Below, one piece after another: positions 45,498 through 52,851 of a DNA stretch of 64,000 nt. Every line of letters begins with the position of its first letter. The first letter of the stretch is position 1. The translations under genes were made by a program, and so were the position numbers. The notes beneath the pieces were generated by a model. The model saw only the letters and a list, made by a program, of their open reading frames with translations. It had not been told where the DNA came from and searched no databases. Where the stretch lies: NCBI RefSeq assembly GCF_003290185.1, contig NZ_QNFY01000009.1:1-64000 (forward strand). The letters are read 5' to 3'. This DNA comes from Chryseobacterium lathyri (GTDB lineage Bacteria; Bacteroidota; Bacteroidia; Flavobacteriales; Weeksellaceae).

Positions 45498-46325
45498 TTA
45501 GTCCGAATAGAGTAATTGTAAACTATTCAGATAACTTTTTTTGGAAATAACTTCCGCTTCTTTGTTTTCGAAAAAAAAGTACTGATAATTTGGATTTTCT
45601 TTTTTGAGTTTCTCAAATTTTCTTTCGCTGATACTTTTTCCATTAAAATAATAATAGTCCGGAGGACTTTCTGACATCATGGATACACCACCTATATATG
45701 AGTATTGAGAATCAATTTGAATTTCTTTTTCATGGATTTGTTCATTTTTAAGAAAGATAATTGATGTATTTTCATAAATATCACCATTCATTATATTGGA
45801 AGGTTTTCTATCAAAGTTCTTATATGTTTCATTATTTAATTTTTCAAAGTCAAAGTATAAAACATTTTTTCTCTCAATTAGTTCGTTCGGTATTTCTAAT
45901 GTGAAATTTCCATTTTCATCAGTCGTTGTTTTAATGTACTTTGATTTGCAAATGAAGAAAACTTCGGCATTTGATATTTCCTTTTTTGTTCTTTTGAAGA
46001 TAAGTTTTCCTGATACTTTTGTAATATCTGTTACTTTTTGTTCAGTAATAATTCCGAAGTTAGTTTGAGCTTGAGCTTGAACCAAACTAAGATTGGTTAT
46101 TAAAATAATTCCTGTAGCAGCCATGGCTAATGATCGTGCTGAAATTCTTCCACAGATTTCTTTTCCATTGGCTGTTTTAAAAATATCATGAATTTGTGCA
46201 TCAGTTTTATCTGTAAAATCAACGACGCATTTAGCACACTTTTCACAGAACTTCCCCAAGGAAAAGTCTTGCATATCGTTCCAGTTTTCCGTGCAGGGGT
46301 TTTGAATTTTAATGTGGTTTTTCAT
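45498..46325 (-). CDS. Cys-rich N-terminus and carboxypeptidase-regulatory-like domain protein
   Basis: The 275-residue protein opens KIQNPCTENWNDMQDFS with FCEKCAKCVVDFTDKTDAQI, then EICGRISARSLA. That is a Cys-rich module I recognise in front of membrane segments in Bacteroidetes. One membrane helix (MAATGIILITNLSLVQAQA) follows, then a CarboxypepD_reg-like beta-sandwich (KVSGKLIFKRTKKEISNAEVFF, TDENGNFTLEIPNELI). The last 80 residues are unfamiliar. It lies at the downstream end of the accessory cluster, after a terminator, so it is a separate transcript. Function unknown. Confidence 0.8.
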   Translation of the reverse strand: MKNHIKIQNPCTENWNDMQDFSLGKFCEKCAKCVVDFTDKTDAQIHDIFKTANGKEICGRISARSLAMAATGIILITNLSLVQAQAQTNFGIITEQKVTDITKVSGKLIFKRTKKEISNAEVFFICKSKYIKTTTDENGNFTLEIPNELIERKNVLYFDFEKLNNETYKNFDRKPSNIMNGDIYENTSIIFLKNEQIHEKEIQIDSQYSYIGGVSMMSESPPDYYYFNGKSISERKFEKLKKENPNYQYFFFENKEAEVISKKSYLNSLQLLYSD

Positions 46326-46343
46326 AATCTGTGTTTAAAACAA

Positions 46344-46361
46344 AAGCCTCCGAAGAGGCTT
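46344..46361 (-). terminator. Terminator of the 46.4-47.4 kb lipoprotein pair
   Basis: AAGCCTC pairs with GAGGCTT around a short CGAA loop (46344-46361). TTTTGTTTTA follows on the minus strand. Confidence 0.8.
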
Positions 46362-46419
46362 ATATTATTGTTTTATTAATACAATATTCTTGGGCAAAGA
46401 TCAATTATCATTGGTTTTA

Positions 46420-46938
46420 TTATTTATGCTCTATAAATATACTTATTTCAAATTGTTCTTTTACCGGAATACCATACATATTTGCTGATTTCCATATATT
46501 AAGTTCTTTTACTTTAAAAACTTCTTCAATAGCTTTTTTGGTATTTTTATCAGTATACTTTAGAATCTCTATTTTTTCTAAATTATCATTAATACCTAGA
46601 ATTATACGAATTCTATTTTCTCCTTCTCTTACATTTTTGGGAAGCTTAAATTTTTCAAATAAAACATTTCTAAAGTTACTCATACCCTTTGGGAATTCTG
46701 CATTCAAAATCATTATACCTAAATCATCTATACACACTATATTTTTTTGTTTTCCACATTTTTTTAAAGATTTTTTTGCATTTATATTTATAATATTAAT
46801 TTTGGCGGAATCTATTTTATTAGCAGGGAAAAGTTTTATATTTTCTATTCCTGTTGAAAAATAAGTAACATTTTTTTGTCTCACAGAACAAGCACTAAAA
46901 AAATAAAGCATTATAAAAAAAGAAAAAATAAATTTCAT
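46420..46938 (-). CDS. Lipoprotein with TonB C-terminal-like domain
   Basis: The 172-residue protein has lipobox FFSACSVRQK. The C-terminal part NRIRIILGINDNLEKIEILKYTDKNTKKAIEEVFKV, ending IPVKEQFEISIFIE, follows the strand-helix-strand order of the TonB C-terminal domain. There is no N-terminal membrane anchor or Pro-rich span, so it is not an energy transducer. Its ATG overlaps the stop of the upstream gene by one base (TGATG), indicating coupling. Role unknown, possibly part of an immunity set. Confidence 0.7.
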   Translation of the reverse strand: MKFIFSFFIMLYFFSACSVRQKNVTYFSTGIENIKLFPANKIDSAKINIININAKKSLKKCGKQKNIVCIDDLGIMILNAEFPKGMSNFRNVLFEKFKLPKNVREGENRIRIILGINDNLEKIEILKYTDKNTKKAIEEVFKVKELNIWKSANMYGIPVKEQFEISIFIEHK

Positions 46939-47435
46939 CACTTTGGAGCTTGACTTTTATTTGTTAATCCTCTTACATACCAAAATTCTATCTTTTTAAT
47001 TATTAAATTTTTATAGAAATTTTCAGATGTCGAATTCCAGAACCAATGATATTGATTTAAAATTGAACTTGCTTGTTGGTAATCAAAAGTTTGCTGAAAT
47101 GTTATTGCTATATGAGCTTGAACATAACCATTTTGAGAAATAATTGAAGAGCTTTCTGCATCATTAATAAACATAAGTGTTAAGAAATTATTATCGAATG
47201 GTCCCGGATCATAAGCCTTTATAGAAATATTATTTTGTGCTAATGCTTGGAGGAAAGCTGAAAGCGGTTGATTATAATAATTAGTCTTATTTGGCATAAG
47301 GTTATTTAAATTAGAAACAGTCTGATTATAAAAATTGGGATAATCTGCTATGCTTATAGGTTGACTTGTTTGTGATTTACATTGTGCAAAAATAATTACA
47401 GTAATAAAAAATGTAAGTAAAATATTTATTTTCAT
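46938..47435 (-). CDS. Lipoprotein of unknown function, 165 aa
   Basis: Lipobox IIFAQC (Cys19) is followed by an Asn/Gln-rich, AT-rich-coded domain: YPNFYNQTVSNLNNLMPN, AFLQALAQNNISIKAY, NGYVQAHIAITFQQTFDYQQASSILNQYHWFWN. No family is recognised. It begins 10 bases after the stop of a vestigial C-terminal module (47445-47516), the same place that the 187-residue lipoprotein takes after the intact module. This suggests an immunity-like or partner gene. Confidence 0.7.
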   Translation of the reverse strand: MKINILLTFFITVIIFAQCKSQTSQPISIADYPNFYNQTVSNLNNLMPNKTNYYNQPLSAFLQALAQNNISIKAYDPGPFDNNFLTLMFINDAESSSIISQNGYVQAHIAITFQQTFDYQQASSILNQYHWFWNSTSENFYKNLIIKKIEFWYVRGLTNKSQAPK

Positions 47436-47444
47436 AAAGTATTT

Positions 47445-47516
47445 TTAGCAAGGGTTAGGTGTTGTTGTTCCATTAACATTTTCATTTATTGTGGAAGTAT
47501 TTCCGTTGTCTTCTTA
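47445..47516 (-). pseudogene. Remnant of a second JAMM-like C-terminal module
   Basis: Reading backwards from a stop at 47447, the frame codes EDNGNTSTINENVNG and ends TTTPNPC. The intact 499-residue protein ends EDNGNISTIEKDSNG then NPVPNPC: 14 of 22 residues are identical. One codon further upstream is an in-frame TAA, where the intact gene has Lys. Only this tail survives; a hairpin at 47554-47571 precedes it. Confidence 0.8.
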
Positions 47517-47553
47517 ACAATTATTTTTCAAATCCTTTTTAATATAAACTAAA

Positions 47554-47571
47554 AACCGCCTTTCAGCGGTT
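47554..47571 (-). terminator. Internal terminator of the lipoprotein cluster
   Basis: AACCGC pairs with GCGGTT, followed on the minus strand by TTTTTAG, just after the stop of the 186-residue paralog. Confidence 0.75.
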
Positions 47572-47577
47572 ATTTTA

Positions 47578-48138
47578 TTATTGTTTAGTAAAAACTATAT
47601 CAGCAGGCTCATAAGGTAAATTTATTTTTATGCCACCGGCAGGGTAATCTGAACAATTTTTATTAGTAATAACCATCGAGTCAGGTAAATAATTCCATTT
47701 CAAATGAGTTGAATCAATGCTTTTTAACAGAATAGTTCCCCAGCCAACCATACATTTCCCCCCTAAAGTGGTAAAAATTACTGAATTATCTAAATCTAAT
47801 CCATCGCTAATAATTTTTACTTTGTCTAAAGAATCATTTTCTGTAGTTTCTACTATTTGTCCATTTATAACAACTTTATATTTAATTAGCAAAACATCAC
47901 TAAAGTAAGTTTTGGAAACCAATTTAATTTCTCTATTCTGCTGTTTTGTAATATTGAGATATACTTCCTTATTTCCTAATGAAGTTTTCCAAGTACCAAT
48001 ATATGGATCGTAATCATTGTTCAAATCTTTTACATAAGAATTACTAGGAACAGCATCATAATCCGTATTCAAAGGATATTGCTGGGCTTTACATGAAAGC
48101 ACAGCAAGAATTCCCAAACATATTCCTAAATTTTTCAT
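47578..48138 (-). CDS. DUF6705-like lipoprotein, copy 2
   Basis: The 186-residue protein has lipobox VLSC and then KAQQYPLNTDYDAVPSNSYV, DLNNDYDPYIGTWK, GNKEVYLNITKQ, and the closing LPYEPADIVFTKQ. Its paralog upstream shares most of these blocks. I recall this as DUF6705, a Chryseobacterium-group lipoprotein family (not searched). Its ATG overlaps the upstream stop by one base (TAATG), so translation is coupled. Function unknown; placement suggests an immunity or partner role. Confidence 0.85.
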   Translation of the reverse strand: MKNLGICLGILAVLSCKAQQYPLNTDYDAVPSNSYVKDLNNDYDPYIGTWKTSLGNKEVYLNITKQQNREIKLVSKTYFSDVLLIKYKVVINGQIVETTENDSLDKVKIISDGLDLDNSVIFTTLGGKCMVGWGTILLKSIDSTHLKWNYLPDSMVITNKNCSDYPAGGIKINLPYEPADIVFTKQ

Positions 48139-48701
48139 TACTGTTTAGTGAGAATTATATCAGCAGGCTCATAAGGTAAATTTATTTTTATACCATTGGC
48201 AGGGTAATCTGGACAGTTTTTATTGGTAATTACTGTAGATTGAGGCTGATAATTCCATTTTAAATGTGAAGAATCAATATATTCTGTATTAATCATTCCC
48301 CAGCCCACAGTACACTTCCCACCTGTATAAGTGAAAATTACAGAATTATCCTCTGTTGCCATACTAACTATATTTATATTTTCATTACTGAAATTTGTAG
48401 TATTCTCAACAATTTGATTATCAACTAAAACTTTATACTTAATAAGTAATACATCGCTATAATAAGGTTTGTTAAGTACATTTATTGATCTATTATTCTG
48501 TTTTGTTATATAAAGATAAATTTCTTTGTTTCCTATAACAGCTTTCCAGTCACCAATATATTTATTATACTCGTTATTAAGATCCTTTATATAAGCATTG
48601 TCAGGAATATCTTCATAATACGTATTTAAAGGGTACTGTTGAGCTTTACAGCTCATTGATATTAATACTATAACTAAATATAAAAATTGTTTTCTTTTCA
48701 T
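48138..48701 (-). CDS. DUF6705-like lipoprotein, copy 1
   Basis: The 187-residue protein has lipobox LISMSC and then KAQQYPLNTYYEDIPDNAYI, DLNNEYNKYIGDWK, GNKEIYLYITKQ, KCTVGWGMIN, KNCPDYPANGIKINLPYEPAD. It is a clear duplicate of the following gene; the two differ most in the middle. I use ATG 48701, since upstream codons overlap the preceding stop. It begins 19 bases after the end of the JAMM-like protein gene. Confidence 0.85.
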   Translation of the reverse strand: MKRKQFLYLVIVLISMSCKAQQYPLNTYYEDIPDNAYIKDLNNEYNKYIGDWKAVIGNKEIYLYITKQNNRSINVLNKPYYSDVLLIKYKVLVDNQIVENTTNFSNENINIVSMATEDNSVIFTYTGGKCTVGWGMINTEYIDSSHLKWNYQPQSTVITNKNCPDYPANGIKINLPYEPADIILTKQ

Positions 48702-48720
48702 AATAATGTTTTTAACTAAT

Positions 48721-50220
48721 TTAGCAAGGATTTGGTACTGGATTTCCATTTGAATCTTTTTCTATTGTTGATATATTTCCATTATCCTCTTTTATAAGAG
48801 CCACTTTTCCTGATAATCCTATTTTGTTTAATGTATTAAAAAATAATTTTTCCAATCCCGAATTTGATAATGTTTGATACGATTTTTTTCCTTCAGCTTT
48901 TAATAGTTGATAATAATTTTTTTGATAATATTCAACTAACTTTACAACATACACCGCTTCTTGTGCGTCCGTCATAGCAGGAGGCAAATCAGATGCCGTT
49001 CCTGTAAAATTAATAAAATAAGTACCACTGGAAGAAACTGTCCCACTGTATGCATTTCCAAGTGTACTGGAACCTTGTTGTCTTACAATATGTAAAAATG
49101 TCATAATATCTTGCGGCGCAAGTATACCAATTGTTCCTGGCTGATGAGAGTGTACAGTACCTAAAGAATTTTGACCGATTCCAAATTCTAATAGATTATC
49201 TCCATTTACATTTCCCTGTACTAAAGTACCACTTTTTAGTTCCTGAAAACCTCTTTCTGTTTTTGTAATAGTTTGAGCATGAGCTTTCAAAGAAATAAGA
49301 GAATCCTGTATTTGTGGTTTGTTAACAAGATTTTTTATTTTCCTGCATGGGTCATTATTAAAAGTTATCGCCTCATCATAACTCAGCATACAGTCGTTAT
49401 TGGTATCACCCGGGATATTACAGTTTTCACAGTCCAGATTTTGTACGCAGTTGGCGGGTGTTAATTGGTTCTTCGGAGGGCCTCCGCCTCCTACAGGAGA
49501 AGTGCCGCTTCCACCGGCCGGATGTCCACCGGAAGATCCATCACCGCCTATCGGTGTGCCTCCGCCTCCGCTGGGACAGCCTCCCGCCTGGGTAAAAAGA
49601 GTGGGTGGAGTACCCGCCCCCGTATTATGCCAGAAAGTACAGCTATAGGCGTTCCCCCATTCGAAGCTGTGCTCGCCAGAGCTGCAGGTGGTATACACTA
49701 CAATGGAACAGTCGTCCGTTTTTCCCTGTACAGAAATTTTTCCCGAAAAAGCTGTAGCTATTTCTTTCCCATTGTCTCCTATCTTCACTTCCTTCAGAAG
49801 GTTTCCGTTGAGATCTGTTATATAAAAAAGTTTATGATCTTCCGGATTGGGATAGGTCAGTAGAACAGCCCTGGAATTTCCGTTTTCGGATATAGACAAG
49901 AGCGATCTTTTGTAGCTGCCGAACGTTCTTACAGGCACATGAAAAACCTCTTTCCCGTTACCCGCATTCAGGTGGGCTTTTGCCAGGTCCAGTCTTTCTA
50001 CCAGTTCTTCTGCTGTGAGGGCAGAGGCCACATTTTTGGAGCTGCTGCTTTTCAGGCCTGTTACAAACAGGCTGCCCATAAAGACCTCTTTGGATATGCC
50101 ATACTGCAAATTTCCGGCTTCACCGTTTTTGGGGTTCAGCTCCTCTTCTATCCGGCAGGAGTACAGCAAAGCACTGAGGGCCATTAATAGAAACAGCCGG
50201 AGAAATAAATTTTTTCTCAT
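48721..50220 (-). CDS. Chimeric lipoprotein with Gly-rich linker, EF-hand and JAMM-like C-terminal domain
   Basis: The 499-residue protein has lipobox ALLYSC (Cys22). Residues 23-210 form an N-terminal domain of unknown fold with paired Cys. 213-249 is a Gly/Pro/Ser linker. DTNNDCMLSYDE (272-283) matches a calcium EF-hand or dockerin loop. The C-terminal half contains HSHQ (357-360) and Asp371, the HxH-x11-D spacing of JAMM metalloproteases, with Ala368 where Ser is usual. GC by direct count is 115 of 180 in the linker DNA (49441-49620), 94 of 180 in the N-part (49921-50100), but 45 of 180 in the C-part (48781-48960), so the gene is a mosaic. Peptidase or toxin activity is inference. Confidence 0.8.
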   Translation of the reverse strand: MRKNLFLRLFLLMALSALLYSCRIEEELNPKNGEAGNLQYGISKEVFMGSLFVTGLKSSSSKNVASALTAEELVERLDLAKAHLNAGNGKEVFHVPVRTFGSYKRSLLSISENGNSRAVLLTYPNPEDHKLFYITDLNGNLLKEVKIGDNGKEIATAFSGKISVQGKTDDCSIVVYTTCSSGEHSFEWGNAYSCTFWHNTGAGTPPTLFTQAGGCPSGGGGTPIGGDGSSGGHPAGGSGTSPVGGGGPPKNQLTPANCVQNLDCENCNIPGDTNNDCMLSYDEAITFNNDPCRKIKNLVNKPQIQDSLISLKAHAQTITKTERGFQELKSGTLVQGNVNGDNLLEFGIGQNSLGTVHSHQPGTIGILAPQDIMTFLHIVRQQGSSTLGNAYSGTVSSSGTYFINFTGTASDLPPAMTDAQEAVYVVKLVEYYQKNYYQLLKAEGKKSYQTLSNSGLEKLFFNTLNKIGLSGKVALIKEDNGNISTIEKDSNGNPVPNPC

Positions 50221-50315
50221 AAATTGGTTGTGTTTTTTAAGTTGTTAAATATATAATAATTTTCTTGTCACTTCAAAGTGATCTTTAGCAAAACTAAAAT
50301 AAATTATCTCTCAAC

Positions 50316-50356
50316 ATTATAAGAATTTTTATATTTTTGATAAAAATTCTTATAAT
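50316..50356. promoter_or_regulatory. Perfect inverted repeat over the XRE promoter
   Basis: ATTATAAGAATTTTTAT at 50316-50332 is the exact inverse of 50340-50356, with a 7-base loop. The loop region holds TATTTTTG (50332-50339), a TAnnTTTG -7 box. The repeat ends one base before the ATG at 50357, and lies between two divergent genes. Confidence 0.8.
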
Positions 50357-50734
50357 ATGAGTATAGGTACTAAAGTTAGGCAGTATAGAGAAGCTAAAAA
50401 CTGGTCTCAGGAGGATCTGGCAATACGCTTGGATACCACACAGACTACTATTTCTAATATAGAATCTGACAAAAACATTCCCAATTCTCTATTATTAAGT
50501 AAGATGGCAAAAGAATTAGAAGTAGATATTAATGATCTTTTAAATGATTCTTCCAACAATATTATGTCAAATAACGAATTTAGTGATCATGCTGTTGCAG
50601 CTGTAAATCAATATAACCCTATATTTAATATACAATCGCCTGAAATTACTGAGAGTATACTAAAGAATCAGGAACAAATTACAAAACTGATAGAATTACA
50701 AAGCAAACTTATAGAAAGACTGCTTAAAAAATAA
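50357..50734 (+). CDS. XRE-family helix-turn-helix regulator
   Basis: The 125-residue protein has an N-terminal HTH_3 domain: IGTKVRQYREAKNWSQEDLAIRLDTTQTTISNIES, residues 2-37, through ELEVDINDLL. A C-terminal helical part (ESILKNQEQITKLIELQSKLIERLL) could form a dimerising coiled coil. It is AT-rich (15 G or C of 60 in 50521-50580) between GC-rich flanks. It is divergent from the chimeric lipoprotein gene and sits on a palindromic operator, so it likely controls itself and perhaps that gene. Confidence 0.9.
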   Translation: MSIGTKVRQYREAKNWSQEDLAIRLDTTQTTISNIESDKNIPNSLLLSKMAKELEVDINDLLNDSSNNIMSNNEFSDHAVAAVNQYNPIFNIQSPEITESILKNQEQITKLIELQSKLIERLLKK

Positions 50735-50759
50735 AAATAACCCATAAACACAAAAAACG

Positions 50760-51248
50760 ATGGCACTCACCAATTTAAACAGTACCCACCTTACGGCTGC
50801 ACAGCTTACGGCAGCCCAGACCGCCCTCACTTCACTGGAAACTGCTTTGGCCGCTATTACCGTAGCCCTTTCCCCGGAAGACCGCCAGAAGTACGGAAGC
50901 ATCAACGAGCAGAACAAGCTTCTGGTAAACAAAGTATCAGACTACAGAAAAAGCCAGCCCACGCTGAGCGCTGCGGAAGTAGACTGGGCAGAGTTCGACA
51001 GGGATCTTGCCTCACGCCAGGCTTACGAAGGCTTCATCACGAGACTGGAAAGCCTTGTAACAAGACTAAAAAGTGCAAAAACCCTGCATGATTACGACAA
51101 CTATCAGGCTTCTCTTATAGACTACGCATTCACAGCTTATAAAGCCGGAGCCGCAGCCCCGGGCTTCGAAGTAAAGCAAAACGAGCTGAAGCAGTTTTTC
51201 GGAAAATCTGCCCAAACGGGTGAAGACCTCCCGAATGAAGCAAAATAA
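50760..51248 (+). CDS. Hypothetical helical protein, 162 aa, GC-rich coding
   Basis: The protein is Ala/Leu/Thr-rich and helical: LTAAQLTAAQTALTSLETAL, SINEQNKLLVNKVSDYRKSQ, FITRLESLVTRLKSA, TAYKAGAAAPGFEVKQNELKQFFGK. No signal, no Cys, no known motif. The DNA is clearly GC-rich (97 of 180 in 50821-51000), unlike the regulator gene 25 bases upstream, and this may reflect high expression. It ends at a terminator. Confidence 0.7.
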   Translation: MALTNLNSTHLTAAQLTAAQTALTSLETALAAITVALSPEDRQKYGSINEQNKLLVNKVSDYRKSQPTLSAAEVDWAEFDRDLASRQAYEGFITRLESLVTRLKSAKTLHDYDNYQASLIDYAFTAYKAGAAAPGFEVKQNELKQFFGKSAQTGEDLPNEAK

Positions 51249-51261
51249 TACCACATATATA

Positions 51262-51290
51262 AGGCCCGGAACCTATGTTCCGGGTCTTTT
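51262..51290 (+). terminator. Terminator of the 162-residue protein gene
   Basis: CCCGGAAC at 51265-51272 pairs with GTTCCGGG at 51277-51284, followed by TCTTTTTAT. Confidence 0.85.
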
Positions 51291-51299
51291 TATATCTCC

Positions 51300-51550
51300 C
51301 ATTAGGTTGTACAACCTATATTTTGCGGTCCCGGAATACTCCTTTGGGGTTCCGGACTCTTCCGGTTGGGTCTGATGCCTGTGCGCTGCGGTTCTACAAC
51401 CGCAACTTTAGGGTCTGGAACCTGTACGAACCATTAAAAGACTACGCAGCACTATTCTGTAACGGCAAAATTGAGGTTATAGGACCGGAAATTTTATATC
51501 CAAAACCTGAACCAACCATTAAAAAACTACGCAGTATGATTCCGGAACGC
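51300..51550. repeat. Intergenic block of short inverted and direct repeats
   Basis: It holds small hairpins (AGGTTGTACAACCT; TGCGGTTCTACAACCGCA) and a direct repeat: ACCATTAAAAGACTACGCAG near 51432 and ACCATTAAAAAACTACGCAG near 51513. TCCGGAA words recur (GTCCCGGAATAC, GGTTCCGGAC, GACCGGAAA, TTCCGGAACG). An open frame of 104 codons crosses it, but its sequence follows the repeats, so I do not call it a gene. Confidence 0.6.
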
Positions 51551-51580
51551 AAAAAGCGGGGTCCTGAGACCCCGCTTTTT
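51551..51580. terminator. Strong bidirectional terminator
   Basis: AAAAAGCGGGGTC at 51551-51563 pairs exactly with 51568-51580; it ends the thiolase transcript. Confidence 0.9.
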
Positions 51581-51616
51581 ATATCTTAAACCGTAAATTC
51601 TGATTGTACGGCTTTA

Positions 51617-52795
51617 TTACATATTTTCAATCACAATAGCAGAAGCTCCTCCGCCACCGTTACAGATAGCTGCAGCACCGTATTTTGCATTATTCTGCTT
51701 CAATACATTGATCAGCGTTACGATGATTCTGGATCCTGAACTTCCTAGCGGATGTCCTATGGCTACTGCTCCACCGTTTACGTTTACTTTGGATGCATCC
51801 AGACCTAGAATTTTGTTGTTGGCAAGACCTACTACAGAGAATGCTTCATTAAATTCAAAGAAATCAATATCAGAAATTTCTAAACCTGCTTTTTTAAGAG
51901 CAATTGGTAAAGCCTTTGCAGGAGCAGTCGTGAAGTTTTCAGGTTCCTGAGCTGCATCAGCATAGGAAACGATTCGTGCTAGAGGCTTTAAGCCTAATTC
52001 TTCCATTTTTTCCTTAGAAACAAGGATTAAGGCAGAAGCACCATCATTTAATGTAGACGCATTGGCAGCGGTTACTGTTCCTTCTTCTTTCTTGAATACG
52101 GTAGGAAGCGTTGCAATTCTGTCAAAATTTACTGCTTTATACTCTTCATCTTCAGAAAAAATTACCGGATCTCCTTTTCTTTGGGGAATTTCAACAGGAA
52201 TTACTTCTTCAGCAAATTTTCCTTCGCTCCAGGCTTTTGCAGATCTTTTGTAAGATTCTATGGCAAAGTTATCCTGATCTTCTCTTGAAATACCATAATC
52301 TACAGCACATTTCTCAGCACATACTCCCATATGCACTTTACCGTAAACGTCTGTAAGGCCATCCAGCACCATTCCGTCCTGCATTTTGATATCACCTAAT
52401 TTAGTGGCAACTCTTGCATTATAGTAATGGGGAACCAATGACATATTTTCCATACCTCCGGCAACAATTACTTCAGCATCACCTGCTTTGATAGCCTGTG
52501 CCGCCATAGTTACTGCTTTCATTCCGGAAGCACATACTTTATTGACTGTAGTAGAAGGAGTCTCAATAGACAGCCCTGCACCCAAAGCCACCTGACGGGC
52601 CGGCGCCTGGCCTTCTCCTGCCTGCAGTACATTTCCCATATAGATCTCCTGAACATTCTTAGGATCAAGACCGATTTTATTTAATGCTCCTTTTACAGCA
52701 GCAGATCCCAACTTTGTAGCAGGAACGGTTGAAAGGCTTCCCATAAAACTCCCGATAGGTGTTCTTACTGCGGAAACGATGAATACTTCTTTCAT
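51617..52795 (-). CDS. Acetyl-CoA C-acetyltransferase (thiolase)
   Basis: The 392-residue enzyme condenses or cleaves acyl-CoA. Nucleophile Cys88 is in NKVCASGMKAV, the His motif is AIGHPLGSSGSRI, and the second Cys is in AAICNGGGGASA. FFEFNEAFSVV is the NEAF motif. The start MKEVFIVSAVRTPIGSF at ATG 52795 is the normal thiolase N-terminus. It may feed acetoacetyl-CoA to the mevalonate pathway or act in fatty-acid breakdown; context does not decide. Confidence 0.95.
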   Translation of the reverse strand: MKEVFIVSAVRTPIGSFMGSLSTVPATKLGSAAVKGALNKIGLDPKNVQEIYMGNVLQAGEGQAPARQVALGAGLSIETPSTTVNKVCASGMKAVTMAAQAIKAGDAEVIVAGGMENMSLVPHYYNARVATKLGDIKMQDGMVLDGLTDVYGKVHMGVCAEKCAVDYGISREDQDNFAIESYKRSAKAWSEGKFAEEVIPVEIPQRKGDPVIFSEDEEYKAVNFDRIATLPTVFKKEEGTVTAANASTLNDGASALILVSKEKMEELGLKPLARIVSYADAAQEPENFTTAPAKALPIALKKAGLEISDIDFFEFNEAFSVVGLANNKILGLDASKVNVNGGAVAIGHPLGSSGSRIIVTLINVLKQNNAKYGAAAICNGGGGASAIVIENM

Positions 52796-52851
52796 GTGTA
52801 TTATATTTACTTTTTTTAACAAATGCTGCCTTCCGACTGCATTATACTATT

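Noticed and set aside
49400..49863. Open frames on the plus strand opposite the Gly-rich linker
   Set aside because: They mirror the GC-rich linker codons (Pro/Gly shadows) and have no start context or conservation pattern.
51275..51589. A 104-codon open frame on the plus strand
   Set aside because: It begins inside one terminator, ends inside another and follows short nucleotide repeats, so it reflects repeat DNA rather than coding selection.
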